A stretch of DNA of 64,000 nt from Mycobacterium spongiae (lineage in GTDB: Bacteria > Actinomycetota > Actinomycetes > Mycobacteriales > Mycobacteriaceae), in contig NZ_CP046600.1 in the NCBI RefSeq assembly GCF_018278905.1, positions 5,084,001 to 5,148,000 on the forward strand. Reading direction: 5' to 3'. The position numbers were made by a program, and so were the translations under genes. The notes under the pieces were generated by a model. The model did no database searches. It was not told the DNA's origin and worked only from the letters and a program-made list of their open reading frames with translations. This document shows, in pieces, positions 19,495 through 28,835 of this stretch (the stretch's first letter is position 1; every line of letters starts with the position of its first letter).

Positions 19495-20157
19495 ATGTCG
19501 CCAGCGAACACGAACCGGGGACCTGTTCCCGACACACAACCTCGTGAGGTCATAGACGTGGCGGTGTTGGCAGAGTCCGAGCTCGGGTCGGAAGCGCAAC
19601 GGGAGCGCCGCAAGCGCATCCTGGACGCCACCATGGCGATCGCGTCGAAAGGCGGCTACGAGGCGGTTCAAATGCGCGCCGTGGCGGATCGGGCCGACGT
19701 TGCCGTCGGCACCCTGTACCGTTACTTCCCGTCGAAAGTGCATTTGCTGGTATCCGCGCTGGGCCGGGAATTCAGCCGCATCGACGCCAAAACCGACCGC
19801 TCTGCGGTTGCCGGCGCCACTCCCTTCCAGCGGCTTACCTTCATGATCGGCAAGCTCAACCGCGCGATGCAGCGCAATCCGCTGCTCACCGAGGCAATGA
19901 CCCGTGCCTACGTCTTTGCCGACGCGTCGGCAGCCAGCGAGGTCGACCAAGTCGAAAAGCTCATCGACAGCATGTTCGCGCGCGCGATGGCCGAGGGCCA
20001 GCCGAGCGAGGAGCAGTACCGCATCGCCCGGGTCATTTCGGACGTGTGGTTGTCCAATCTGCTTGCCTGGCTGACGCGGCGAGCCTCGGCCACCGATGTC
20101 AGCAAACGGCTGGACCTGGCTGTCCGACTGTTGATCGGCGACCAGCAGAGCGCCTGA
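19495..20157 (+). CDS. kstR: KstR, TetR-family repressor of cholesterol catabolism
   Basis: A 220-residue TetR-type repressor. KstR controls the genes for sterol uptake and side-chain and ring degradation, and is released by a steroid-CoA thioester. The N-terminal HTH is near residues 50-75 (YEAVQMRAVADRADVAVGTL, then YRYFPSK). The rest is nearly identical to KstR as I know it. The ATG at 19495 has AAAGGAG upstream; an ORF extension to 19426 is not supported. Confidence 0.96.
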   Translation: MSPANTNRGPVPDTQPREVIDVAVLAESELGSEAQRERRKRILDATMAIASKGGYEAVQMRAVADRADVAVGTLYRYFPSKVHLLVSALGREFSRIDAKTDRSAVAGATPFQRLTFMIGKLNRAMQRNPLLTEAMTRAYVFADASAASEVDQVEKLIDSMFARAMAEGQPSEEQYRIARVISDVWLSNLLAWLTRRASATDVSKRLDLAVRLLIGDQQSA

Positions 20158-20184
20158 CTCGCACCACGGGCCGGCGGCTGCTGG

Positions 20185-21261
20185 CTACGCCGGGCCCGCG
20201 GTCCGACCCCGGATCAGCTCGGTGCCCAGTACTTCGATGACTGGCAGACCGGATCGTGGCGGCTTCAACAGCAGCTCACCCGCGCGGCGACCCTTGTGCA
20301 GGCTAGGCTGCGACACCGTGGTCAATCCGCGACTGATGGCTTCGGGTACCCCATCGAAACCCGTGACCGTCATCTGTCCTGGTACGTAAATGCCGTGTCC
20401 CCGTAGGTAATCCATCGCCGACAGCGCCAGTATGTCCGCCGTGCACATCAACGCGGTAATCCGCGGATTGGCCTCGAGCGCCACCTTGGCCGCGGTCCCA
20501 CCCGACGTCGCCACGTTCTCATAACTTTCCACCACGATCAGCGAATCCGGATCAACACCGGCAGCTGTCATCGCCTCCCAGACGCCGGTGATGCGTTCGC
20601 GCTGCACGTCGAAAGTCGGCGACTTCAGCCTTTCGGTGTCCACCAAATCCTGGCGTCGGTCCCGGCCCAGCCGCATGGTCAGCAGTCCGATCTCGCGGTG
20701 CCCCAACCCGAGCACATAGTCGGCGATCGCGCGCATTGCCGCCCGATCGTCGATACCCACGCGCGACACCCCCGGAAGGTCTTTCGGCTGGTCGACCACC
20801 ACCACCGGCAGCCGTCGCTGCAGTACCACCTCGAGATAGGGATCGTCATCGCACACCGAATACACCACGAAACCGTCCACCCCGGCCGCCAGCACGGCAG
20901 AGCTGCCGTCCGCGAGGCTGCGACTCGGACCGACGGCTACCAGCAGCAGCCCCTGACCCAACTCCTCGCACGATTGCGCCAGTCCCGCAACGAAATCCCG
21001 CGCTGCCGGATCACTGAAGGAATAGCTCAGCGCTTCGGTCATCACCAGGCCAACCGCACCAGCTCTGCGGGTCCGCAGAGATCGCGCCACGGGGTCGGGT
21101 CCCGCATAGCCCATCCGCTTGGCCGTGGCGAGCACTCGCTCACGTAGGTCGGCGGACAGTTGATCCGGTCGGTTGAAGGCATTCGAAATAGTGGTGCGCG
21201 ACACATTAAGCTCGGCTGCCAACGACGCCAGAGTCGCCCGCCCGCGCGGTGTGGGACTCAC
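20185..21261 (-). CDS. LacI-family transcriptional regulator (Rv3575c-like)
   Basis: A 358-residue LacI-type regulator. The N-terminal HTH is TLASLAAELNVSRTTISNAF (residues 10-29), followed by a periplasmic-binding-protein-like sensor domain (GAVGLVMTEALSYSF to the C-terminus). LacI regulators respond to sugars or nucleosides, but the ligand is not evident. It is divergent from the zinc transporter genes, whose Zur-type box lies closer to znuA, so it may not control them. Confidence 0.9.
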   Translation of the reverse strand: MSPTPRGRATLASLAAELNVSRTTISNAFNRPDQLSADLRERVLATAKRMGYAGPDPVARSLRTRRAGAVGLVMTEALSYSFSDPAARDFVAGLAQSCEELGQGLLLVAVGPSRSLADGSSAVLAAGVDGFVVYSVCDDDPYLEVVLQRRLPVVVVDQPKDLPGVSRVGIDDRAAMRAIADYVLGLGHREIGLLTMRLGRDRRQDLVDTERLKSPTFDVQRERITGVWEAMTAAGVDPDSLIVVESYENVATSGGTAAKVALEANPRITALMCTADILALSAMDYLRGHGIYVPGQMTVTGFDGVPEAISRGLTTVSQPSLHKGRRAGELLLKPPRSGLPVIEVLGTELIRGRTAGPA

Positions 21262-21332
21262 GTCCGGTGAGGTTACAGCGGGCCCTACGACTGGCGCTTA
21301 TGCGGCCGTGGCAGGCCTGCCGCGCAACTTTG

Positions 21333-21353
21333 TAATGGAAACCATTTTCATTA
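21333..21353. promoter_or_regulatory. Zur/FurB-like box upstream of znuA
   Basis: TAATGGAAACCATTTTCATT plus A is a 21-bp imperfect inverted repeat, 8 of 10 positions matching between the arms. It resembles the mycobacterial Zur operator (TGAAAATnATTTTCA type). It ends 43 bp before the znuA start, fitting zinc-dependent repression of the transporter. Confidence 0.82.
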
Positions 21354-21396
21354 CGATTATCGGGCGGCTGAGCGGGCCGCGCGAAAGGAAACACAA

Positions 21397-22314
21397 GTGC
21401 CAAGAGTGCTAGCCCGGGCGGCAAGCTTGTTGTGCGCGACTTTCGTCACTCTGATCGGTTCTACCGCTCTGATCGGCTGTGCAACCGATGGTCCGGCGCA
21501 CCCTGGCGCACTCGATGTGGTGGCCTCCACGGACGTCTGGGGCAGCGTGGCACGTGCCGTCACCGGCGGGCACATCCCGGTCAAGTCCATCCTGAGCGGT
21601 GCCGATGTCGACCCGCATTCGTACCAGGCGACCCCCGCGGACGCTGCCGCGATCGTCGATGCGGAGCTGGTGGTCTACAACGGCGGCGGTTACGACCCAT
21701 GGGTGGACCAGGTGTTGGCCGGTCATCCCGGTGTCGAGTCGGTCGATGCCTACTCGCTTCTCGGTGCCGAGACCGACGGATCCACGCCCAATGAGCATGT
21801 CTTTTACGACCTGAATGTCGCCAAGGCGGTCGCAGCGACGGTCGCGGACCGGTTGGCGGCTATCGACCCGCCCAATGCCGGGGACTACCGGGCGAACGCT
21901 GCGGAATTCAGTCGCGGCGCCGACGCGATCGCAATTTCCCAAAAGGCGATCGCTTCCACCTACCCCGATGTCGCTGTCATCGCGACCGATCCCGTCGTGC
22001 ACTACCTGCTGGCGGCATCCGGCCTGACGAACCGAACACCGGCCACCTTCTTGGCAGCGAACGAAAACGACAGCGACCCTTCTCCGGCCGACATGGCGGC
22101 CGTTCTGGACATGATCGCTGGCCGGGAGGTCGCCGCGTTGCTGGTCGATCCCCAGACGGCCACCACCGCAACCGACGACCTACAGGTGGCCGCTCGGCGC
22201 GCCGGGGTGCCCATCACCGAGGTGACGGAGACCCTGCCCGACGGAACCGACTACCTAACGTGGCAGCGCAGCACTGTCGACCAATTGACCGCTGCGCTGC
22301 GGTCAGGCCGCTAG
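21397..22314 (+). CDS. Zinc ABC transporter substrate-binding lipoprotein (ZnuA-like)
   Basis: A 305-residue lipoprotein with a signal peptide and lipobox ending LIGC (Cys28). It belongs to the cluster A-1 metal-binding proteins. Likely metal ligands are the histidines in DVDPHSYQAT, NEHVFYDLN and PVVHYLLAAS, plus a C-terminal acidic residue. The usual His-rich loop of ZnuA is absent. The GTG start at 21397 follows GAAAGGAAA. It begins a three-gene operon under a Zur-like box, which points to zinc rather than manganese. Confidence 0.87.
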   Translation: MPRVLARAASLLCATFVTLIGSTALIGCATDGPAHPGALDVVASTDVWGSVARAVTGGHIPVKSILSGADVDPHSYQATPADAAAIVDAELVVYNGGGYDPWVDQVLAGHPGVESVDAYSLLGAETDGSTPNEHVFYDLNVAKAVAATVADRLAAIDPPNAGDYRANAAEFSRGADAIAISQKAIASTYPDVAVIATDPVVHYLLAASGLTNRTPATFLAANENDSDPSPADMAAVLDMIAGREVAALLVDPQTATTATDDLQVAARRAGVPITEVTETLPDGTDYLTWQRSTVDQLTAALRSGR

Positions 22315-22323
22315 TGAACGCCG

Positions 22324-23127
22324 GTGACTGAGCACACGGTCGCGCTAGCCGGCGCCCGGCTGGCATTCAGTGACCGGGTGCTGTGGGACCACCTCGACCT
22401 ATCGGTTTCGCCGGGCGAGTTCATCGCGGTGCTGGGTCCCAATGGCACCGGCAAGACGTCGCTGCTCAAGGTGCTGCTTGGACAACTGCCGCTCAGTGCC
22501 GGCATGGCACTGGTGAACGGCGCTCCGGTCACCGCGGGCAACGCGCGCATCGGTTATGTGCCGCAACACCGCCCGATCGACCGAGAGGTGATGCTGCGCG
22601 GGCGCGACCTGGTTCGCCTGGGCATCGATGGACGCCGCTGGGGCGTGATGCCGCTTCGGTCCGCGGATCGGGCGCAGCGCCGCCAAACCGTCCGCCGGGC
22701 GCTGCGCCAGGTCAATGGCGAACGGCTCGCCGATGTCCGGGTCGGGCTGATGTCGGGCGGGGAGTTGCAGCGGGTCCGCATCGCGCAGGCGCTGGCCAGC
22801 GACCCGACGCTGATGCTGTGCGATGAACCGCTGCTGACCCTGGATCCGGCCAACGCCAAGCTGGTGTCGGAGCTGATCGACCGGCGCCGCCGAGAAGCGG
22901 GAACTGCGGTCATGGTCGTCACCCACGAAGTCAACCCGATCCTGCCGTATGTGGACCGCGTGCTGTATCTGGTCGACGGACGATTCTTGATCGGCACCGT
23001 CGAGGAGGTGATGACCACCGAAACGTTGTCGGCACTGTACCGGGCCAACATGCAGGTGGTGAAGGTCGTCCAGGGACGCGATGTCCGCTATGTGGTGATC
23101 GGCGAGCCGGAAGGACGCTCGCAGTGA
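22324..23127 (+). CDS. Zinc ABC transporter ATPase (ZnuC-like)
   Basis: A 267-residue ABC ATPase. Walker A is GPNGTGKTSLLK, the signature motif is LMSGGELQRVRIAQAL, Walker B is LMLCDEPL and the switch histidine is in VVTHEVNP. It begins on a GTG nine bases after znuA and overlaps the permease gene by four bases. Confidence 0.92.
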   Translation: MTEHTVALAGARLAFSDRVLWDHLDLSVSPGEFIAVLGPNGTGKTSLLKVLLGQLPLSAGMALVNGAPVTAGNARIGYVPQHRPIDREVMLRGRDLVRLGIDGRRWGVMPLRSADRAQRRQTVRRALRQVNGERLADVRVGLMSGGELQRVRIAQALASDPTLMLCDEPLLTLDPANAKLVSELIDRRRREAGTAVMVVTHEVNPILPYVDRVLYLVDGRFLIGTVEEVMTTETLSALYRANMQVVKVVQGRDVRYVVIGEPEGRSQ

Positions 23128-23978
23128 ACGATCGATTCAGCGACATGGTGGACAACTTCTTCTCGTTCGACATCACCGCCCACCTGCTGCGGCACGACTT
23201 CGTCCAGCAGGCGCTGGTCGCTGCGGCACTGCTGGGGCTGGTGGCCGGTCTGATCGGGCCGTTCATCGTGATGCGCCAGATGTCGTTCGCCGTTCATGGC
23301 TCTAGCGAATTGTCCTTGACTGGCGCCGCATTCGCCCTACTGGCCGGGTTTCACGTGGGGGTGGGCGCGCTGGTCGGCAGCGCCATGGCCGCGGCGCTGT
23401 TCGGAATCCTCGGTCAGCGAGCACGCGAACGCGACTCGGTCATCGGCGTGGTGTTGGCCTTCGGGCTGGGCCTGGCGGTCTTGTTCATCCATCTCTACCC
23501 GGGACGGACGGGGACCAGTTTTGCGCTGCTGACCGGCCAGATCGTCGGCGTCGGCTACTCCGGGCTGGCCATGCTGGCCGTGGTCTGCCTGCTCGTGGTT
23601 GCCGTGTTGACGCTCTGCTACCGACCCCTGTTGTTCGCCACCGTGGATCCGGAAGTCGCGGCAGCCCGCGGCGTACCAGTGCGCGCCCTTGGAATTGTGT
23701 TCGCCGCATTGGTCGGCGTGGTGGCGGCCCAGGCGGTCCAAATCGTCGGGGCGCTGCTGGTGATGTCGTTGCTCATCACGCCCGCCGCTGCGGCGGCCCG
23801 AGTGGTCGTGGCACCGGTCGCCGCGATCGCGGCATCGGTGATCTTCGCCGAGGTTTCCGCGGTCGGCGGCATCGTGCTGTCGCTAGCGCCTGGAGTCCCG
23901 GTCTCGGTGTTCGTAGCCACCATCTCCTTCCTGATCTACCTGATTTGCTGGCTGGTCGGGCAGCGCCGTCCCAACTGA
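23124..23978 (+). CDS. Zinc ABC transporter permease (ZnuB-like)
   Basis: A 284-residue ABC-3 family permease with about eight to nine membrane segments. Conserved parts include GPFIVMRQMSFAVHGSSELS near residue 50 and QIVGALLVMSLLITPAAAA near 210. It completes the znuABC operon. Confidence 0.92.
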   Translation: MNDRFSDMVDNFFSFDITAHLLRHDFVQQALVAAALLGLVAGLIGPFIVMRQMSFAVHGSSELSLTGAAFALLAGFHVGVGALVGSAMAAALFGILGQRARERDSVIGVVLAFGLGLAVLFIHLYPGRTGTSFALLTGQIVGVGYSGLAMLAVVCLLVVAVLTLCYRPLLFATVDPEVAAARGVPVRALGIVFAALVGVVAAQAVQIVGALLVMSLLITPAAAAARVVVAPVAAIAASVIFAEVSAVGGIVLSLAPGVPVSVFVATISFLIYLICWLVGQRRPN

Positions 23979-24382
23979 CTTCGGTTGCGGTTTGGCGCAG
24001 CTGCGCGGCTGCTGTCCGATCTCGATCAACACTTGACCGGAGCCCGCTCTGAAACTGGGCCATCACAACCAACTTGCCTTGTGATGGCACCTGTTGGACC
24101 GCCGCGCCGTTGCCTGAGATGGAATCGGTATGGGCGTAGGGTGATTCGGCGCATTCGAGTCGGTCGCATTTCACAGACGGCTTCGCTGGCGGACTTCCGG
24201 CCGGGGGGCTATGCTGTCGATGCCAAAATCTGCCGCCGGATGCGATAGTGGCTCATATGTGACGAATCACGGTTTTTGGCAGGGTAATTGGGCGACCATG
24301 ACGGTCGGCCCAGCTCACCTAGGAGGGGCAACGCGCCGATCTGGAGCTACCCTCGGACGTTTCTTCGGAATAGGAGTCGGAG
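23979..24382. other. 404-bp intergenic region with a hairpin
   Basis: No convincing gene is present. It contains a 10-bp-arm inverted repeat at 24059-24088 and, near the right end, the leader of the small membrane protein gene with GGAGTCGGAG before its ATG. Confidence 0.6.
24059..24088. terminator. Hairpin downstream of znuB
   Basis: GCCATCACAA and TTGTGATGGC form a perfect 10-bp stem with a 10-nt loop, 80 bp after the znuB stop. No T-tract follows, so it could be a mycobacterial-type terminator or a protein-binding palindrome. Confidence 0.55.
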
Positions 24383-24838
24383 ATGCAATCCATAAGTATG
24401 GTCTGGTTATTGCCGGTAATCGCCGCGGCGGGAGCACTGCAGGCGGTCGGCGTACCCATGAACGCGGTGCTGCGCAGTTCGCTGGTCAACCCCTGGTTAG
24501 CCTCGCTGGTGTCGTTCGGCTTGATCGTAGCGGCGTTCCTCATCATCGTGGCGGTGTTCCCACGACCGCTGCCCACTGCAGAAGCGATCTCGGCGATGCC
24601 GTGGTGGGCTCCGCTCGGTGGCATCGTGGGCGCGTTCGCGGTGGTGGCCGGATTGTTGTTCGTCGACAAGGTCGGTGCGGGCGTGTTCGCGGCGTTTCTG
24701 GTCAGTGCCAACGTGATCATGTCGGTGGTGATCGATCATTTCGGTTGGCTCCATGTGCCCGAACATCCGATCACGCCGGTGCGTGCGGTGGGTGCGGTGG
24801 CCCTGGTTACCGGTGTCGCATTGATCACCGCAGTGTGA
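24383..24838 (+). CDS. Small DMT-superfamily membrane protein (DUF606/YdcZ type)
   Basis: A 151-residue protein with about five hydrophobic segments and little else. The pattern (WLLPVIAAAGALQAVGVPMN at the N-terminus, WWAPLGGIVGAFAVVAGLLF in the middle, AVGAVALVTGVALITAV at the end) fits the five-helix DMT family. Such proteins are exporters of unknown substrate. It has its own hairpin downstream. Confidence 0.8.
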   Translation: MQSISMVWLLPVIAAAGALQAVGVPMNAVLRSSLVNPWLASLVSFGLIVAAFLIIVAVFPRPLPTAEAISAMPWWAPLGGIVGAFAVVAGLLFVDKVGAGVFAAFLVSANVIMSVVIDHFGWLHVPEHPITPVRAVGAVALVTGVALITAV

Positions 24839-24853
24839 GCCTGCCGACCATGT

Positions 24854-24871
24854 GCCCCCGCTAGCGGGGGC
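24854..24871. terminator. GC-rich hairpin after the DMT-type gene
   Basis: GCCCCCGCTAGCGGGGGC is a perfect palindrome 15 bp after the stop codon, with 8-bp arms and a two-base centre. Confidence 0.6.
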
Positions 24872-24940
24872 GTAGCCAATCGGCGCCAATCTCGTTGCTG
24901 CTGCCGGTGATCGCCAGCCGATGTCGTAAGCTGGGTCTCC

Positions 24941-25699
24941 GTGACCTCCGTCGACCTCAACGCCGACTTGGGTGAGGGGTTCGGCGTCTGGCAGCTTGGC
25001 GACGACGACGCCATGCTCGAGATCGTCACCAGCGCCAACGTCGCGTGCGGATTTCATGCTGGTGACCCCACTGGTTTATTGCGGGTCTGCCGGTCCGCTG
25101 CTCAACGCGGCGTGCGCATCGGCGCCCAAGTGAGCTACCGCGACCTGGCCGGGTTCGGCAGACGGTTCATCGATGTCGACCCCGACGACCTGCTCGCCGA
25201 TATCGTGTATCAGATCGGTGGATTGCGGGCCATCGCGGAGGCATCCGGTTCTACCGTTTCCTATGTGAAACCTCATGGTGCTCTTTATAATACGATCGTG
25301 AAGAACCGTGAGCAGGCGGCCGCTGTCGTTGCGGCCGTGCACACCGTGGACAGTCGATTGCCGGTGCTGGGGATGGCGCATTCGGTGTTTTTCGACGAAG
25401 CCGCCCGCCTGGGATTACGGACAGTTGCCGAGGCTTTCGCCGATCGCGCCTACCAGCCAGACGGTCGCCTGGTCCCCCGCCGCCAACCCGGTGCGCTGCT
25501 GACGGATCCGGTGGCCATCGCACAGCGGGTGGTGACCATGGTGACCGCCGGCACGGTGCCCACGGTCGACGGCTCACCTCTCGACATTGAAGTGAAATCC
25601 GTTTGTGTACATGGTGATTCACCAGGTGCCGTCCGGATCGCAGCAGCGGTGCGCGACCACCTCAACGCCGCCGGCATCGAGTTGGGAGCGTTTAGCTGA
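24941..25699 (+). CDS. pxpA: LamB/YcsF (PxpA) family protein
   Basis: A 252-residue protein with the family opening VDLNADLGEGFGVWQLGDD, the ANVACGFHAGDP motif and YVKPHGALYNT. PxpA is one subunit of the ATP-dependent 5-oxoprolinase PxpABC. No pxpB or pxpC gene is next to it, so either the partners are elsewhere or it acts alone. It starts on GTG and its stop overlaps the ATG of the next gene. Confidence 0.88.
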   Translation: MTSVDLNADLGEGFGVWQLGDDDAMLEIVTSANVACGFHAGDPTGLLRVCRSAAQRGVRIGAQVSYRDLAGFGRRFIDVDPDDLLADIVYQIGGLRAIAEASGSTVSYVKPHGALYNTIVKNREQAAAVVAAVHTVDSRLPVLGMAHSVFFDEAARLGLRTVAEAFADRAYQPDGRLVPRRQPGALLTDPVAIAQRVVTMVTAGTVPTVDGSPLDIEVKSVCVHGDSPGAVRIAAAVRDHLNAAGIELGAFS

Positions 25700-26619
25700 T
25701 GCGCTTGAAACTAGGCCGCCCCGATCTCACCCGGTATTCGAACCGGTTCAGTGTTCCTGCCGCCGAAGCTGATTCGCCGCTATGGGTGACATGGATGGGC
25801 GTGGCGACGCTGCTCCTCGACGACGGGTCGGCCGCGTTGATGACCGACGGCTACTTTTCCCGCCCCGGCCTGGCTAAGGTGGTCGCCGGCACAGTGTCAC
25901 CGTCCGCGCCGCGCGTCGACGGCTGCCTGGCTAGGGCCAACGTGTCGCGCCTTGCGGCCGTCATCCCGGTGCACACCCACATCGACCATGTGATGGACTC
26001 CGCAGTGGTTGCCGACCGCACCGACGCACAGCTGGTCGGGGGCGAGTCGGCGGCCAACGTCGGGCGTGGCCACGGGCTGCCCGAGGACCGCCTCGTCGTC
26101 GCCGTCCCCGGCGAACCAATTCATCTCGGTTCCTTCGTAGTTACGTTGGTGGAATCCCATCACTGCCCACCCGACCGGTACCCCGGGGTGATCGACGCAC
26201 CGTTGATACCACCGGTTAGGGCATCGAAGTACCGATGCGGTGAGGCGTGGTCGACATTGGTGCAACACCTACCGTCGGGGCGTCGGCTGCTGATCCAAGG
26301 TAGCGCCGGTTTCGTCAAGGGCGCCCTCGCCGACTACCATGCCGATGCGGTCTATCTGAGCGTCGGCCAGCTGGGCCTGCAACCCCCGTCATATGTCGTC
26401 GACTATTGGACCGAGACGGTCCGCGCTGTCGGCGCGCGCAGGGTGGTTCTCATCCACTGGGACGACTTCTTCCGCCCACTATCAAAGCCATTGCGCGCCG
26501 TGCCCTATGCAGGCGACGACCTAGACGAATCCATCCGCATCCTCGATGAGCTGGCCACACACGACGGCGTTGCACTAGAGCTGCCGACAGCGTGGCGGCG
26601 CGAGGATCCCTGGATGTGA
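25699..26619 (+). CDS. Metallo-beta-lactamase-fold hydrolase (Rv3577-like)
   Basis: A 306-residue MBL-fold protein. The metal motif is HTHIDHVMD (residues 94-102), with further histidines in [10 protein letters not shown] and [10 protein letters not shown]. There is no signal peptide. Its substrate is unknown. It overlaps pxpA and is followed 13 bp later by the ArsB-like gene, as in M. tuberculosis for the latter. Confidence 0.85.
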   Translation: MRLKLGRPDLTRYSNRFSVPAAEADSPLWVTWMGVATLLLDDGSAALMTDGYFSRPGLAKVVAGTVSPSAPRVDGCLARANVSRLAAVIPVHTHIDHVMDSAVVADRTDAQLVGGESAANVGRGHGLPEDRLVVAVPGEPIHLGSFVVTLVESHHCPPDRYPGVIDAPLIPPVRASKYRCGEAWSTLVQHLPSGRRLLIQGSAGFVKGALADYHADAVYLSVGQLGLQPPSYVVDYWTETVRAVGARRVVLIHWDDFFRPLSKPLRAVPYAGDDLDESIRILDELATHDGVALELPTAWRREDPWM

Positions 26620-26632
26620 AACGTCGCGGCCC

Positions 26633-27874
26633 TTGATACTTGCTCTCGCGCTGATCCTGCTGGCTGTCGTACTCGGGTTCGCGGTTGCTCGCCCACGAGG
26701 CTGGCCGGAGGCCGCGGCAGCCGTTCCGGCGGCGATCATTCTGATTGGCGTCGGCGCGATCTCGCCGGATCAGGCGCTGGATGAGGTTTCGGGGCTGGCG
26801 CGGGTAGTCGCTTTCCTGGGCGCAGTTCTGCTGCTGGCCAAGCTGTGCGACGACGAAGGCCTGTTCGAGGCCGCTGGTGCCGCGATGGCGCGGGCCAGCG
26901 ACGGAGCGCACGGACTGCTACGCCAGGTGTTCATGGTTTCCGCCACCATCACCGCCGCACTCGGCCTCGACGCCACGATCGTACTGTTGACCCCCGCGGT
27001 GCTGGCCACGGTCCGCCGGGTGCGCACCCCGGTACGCCCGTACGCCTACGCCACGGCCCATCTGGCCAACGCCGCCTCGCTGCTGTTGCCGGTATCGAAC
27101 CTGACCAACCTGCTCGCCTTCCGTTTCGCCGATCTGTCGTTCACCAAGTTCACGGTGCTGATGGCGCTTCCGTGGCTGTCCGCAGTGGCCGCGGTGTATG
27201 TGGTCTTCCGGTGGTTTTTTGCCGCCGATCTGCGCGAGCCGCCAGATCCGCGAGAGCACGGTCCACCGCAACAGCCACCGGTATTCGTCCTGGCGGTTGT
27301 GGCGCTCACGCTCGCCGGCTTCGCGGTCGCGCACTCGCTGCACGTGGCCCCCGCGTGGGCGGCGCTGGCCGGCGCGTCGGTACTGGCGGTGCGCAGCCTG
27401 CGCCACGGCCACACCTCGATTGCGGAGATGGCGCGCGCTTTGAACGTGCCCTTCTTGGTATTTGTGCTGGCACTGGGCGTGGTCGTGCATGCGGTCATGC
27501 TCAACGGGATGGCCGCCAGGATGTCCCCGCTGCTGCCAAGCGGTTCGGGCCTGCCAGCCCTCTTGGGTATCGCCGCGGTGGCCGCCGTACTGGCCAACGT
27601 CGTCAACAACCTGCCCGCAACCCTGGTCCTGGTGCCGCTGGCTGCAGCTAGCGGCCCGGCAGCGATCCTGGCCGTGTTGATCGGGGTCAACGTAGGGCCA
27701 AACCTGACCTACGTGGGCTCGCTGTCCAACCTGTTGTGGCGCCGGGTCCTGCGCAACCACAATGTCGACGCCAGCGTCGGCGAATACACCCGCCTGGGAC
27801 TGTGCACGGTACCCACCGCACTCGTGATGGCGGTCCTCGCGCTCTGGGCCAGCACCCGGGTGCTAGGTGTCTAG
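26633..27874 (+). CDS. arsB2: ArsB/NhaD-type anion transporter (Rv3578-like)
   Basis: A 413-residue polytopic membrane protein with about eleven hydrophobic segments. Family marks are [18 protein letters not shown], the NxxNL motif in [14 protein letters not shown], and a second repeat [14 protein letters not shown] followed by [19 protein letters not shown]. It is annotated as an arsenic efflux protein by similarity; no arsenic regulator or reductase is nearby, so another anion is possible. It starts on TTG at 26633. Confidence 0.87.
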   Translation: MILALALILLAVVLGFAVARPRGWPEAAAAVPAAIILIGVGAISPDQALDEVSGLARVVAFLGAVLLLAKLCDDEGLFEAAGAAMARASDGAHGLLRQVFMVSATITAALGLDATIVLLTPAVLATVRRVRTPVRPYAYATAHLANAASLLLPVSNLTNLLAFRFADLSFTKFTVLMALPWLSAVAAVYVVFRWFFAADLREPPDPREHGPPQQPPVFVLAVVALTLAGFAVAHSLHVAPAWAALAGASVLAVRSLRHGHTSIAEMARALNVPFLVFVLALGVVVHAVMLNGMAARMSPLLPSGSGLPALLGIAAVAAVLANVVNNLPATLVLVPLAAASGPAAILAVLIGVNVGPNLTYVGSLSNLLWRRVLRNHNVDASVGEYTRLGLCTVPTALVMAVLALWASTRVLGV

Positions 27875-27905
27875 GGCCAGCAGTGCGAGAGGTGCTGCCA
27901 CGTCG

Positions 27906-28835
27906 TTAACTTCGCCGCTGGCGGGCGATTTCGGCCAGCACTACTCCGGCGGCCACCGATGCATTGAGCGACTCGGTGGCACCCGCCATCGGGATCGACA
28001 CCACTTCGTCGCAGTTCTGCCGCACCAGCCGAGAAAGCCCCTTGCCTTCCGACCCGACAACCACCACCAGCGAATCGGCGCCGTCCAGTTCGTCGACGGT
28101 ACTGTCACCTCCGGCGTCGAGCCCGATCACCCGCAGCCCGCGCTCAGCCCAATCCTTCAGAGTCCTGGTGAGATTGGTGGCCCGCGCAACCGGAATCCGC
28201 GCCGCGGCGCCGGCACTGGTGCGCCACGCCACGGCCGTCACCGATGCCGAACGACGCTGGGGAATCAGCACACCATCGCCACCAAACGCGGCCACCGACC
28301 GCACAATCGCCCCGAGGTTACGCGGATCTGAAATGTTGTCGAGCGCAACGAGCAGCGCCGGCGGGGAGTCGATGGCGGCCGCGAGCAGATCGTCGGGGTG
28401 GGCATAGTTGTACGGTGGCACCTGCAACGCAATGCCTTGATGCAGGTGGTTGGCCGTCATGCGGTCCAAGTCCGTGCGCGGCACCTCAAGTATCGCGATC
28501 CCCAACTCTGCTGCACGGGAGACGGATTCCGTCAGCCGCTGGTCAGCGTCGGTGCCGAGCGCTACGTAGAGCGCAGTGGCGGGAATTCGGGCACGCAGGC
28601 ATTCGAGCACGGGATTTCGACCGACCACGGTCTCGGTCTCGTCGGTGCGCCTGACCTGTCGGGGCCGCTGCGTATTGGCGCGCTTGGCGGCGGGGTGATT
28701 GGGACGCATGTGGGCAGGCGGCGTGGGACCGCGCCCCTCCAGGCCGCGGCGGCGCTGGCCGCCCGAGCCGACCGTCGGACCTTTCTTGGTGCCGGCTTTG
28801 CGTACCGCCCCCCGGCGCCGCGAGTTACCGGCCAT
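27906..28835 (-). CDS. SpoU/TrmH-family RNA 2'-O-methyltransferase (Rv3579c-like)
   Basis: A 309-residue SPOUT methyltransferase resembling RlmB. It has a basic, disordered N-terminal extension (residues 1-65), the substrate-binding domain beginning [13 protein letters not shown], and the SAM knot motifs [33 protein letters not shown] and [18 protein letters not shown]. It directly follows cysS in the same direction. Confidence 0.92.
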   Translation of the reverse strand: MAGNSRRRGAVRKAGTKKGPTVGSGGQRRRGLEGRGPTPPAHMRPNHPAAKRANTQRPRQVRRTDETETVVGRNPVLECLRARIPATALYVALGTDADQRLTESVSRAAELGIAILEVPRTDLDRMTANHLHQGIALQVPPYNYAHPDDLLAAAIDSPPALLVALDNISDPRNLGAIVRSVAAFGGDGVLIPQRRSASVTAVAWRTSAGAAARIPVARATNLTRTLKDWAERGLRVIGLDAGGDSTVDELDGADSLVVVVGSEGKGLSRLVRQNCDEVVSIPMAGATESLNASVAAGVVLAEIARQRRS

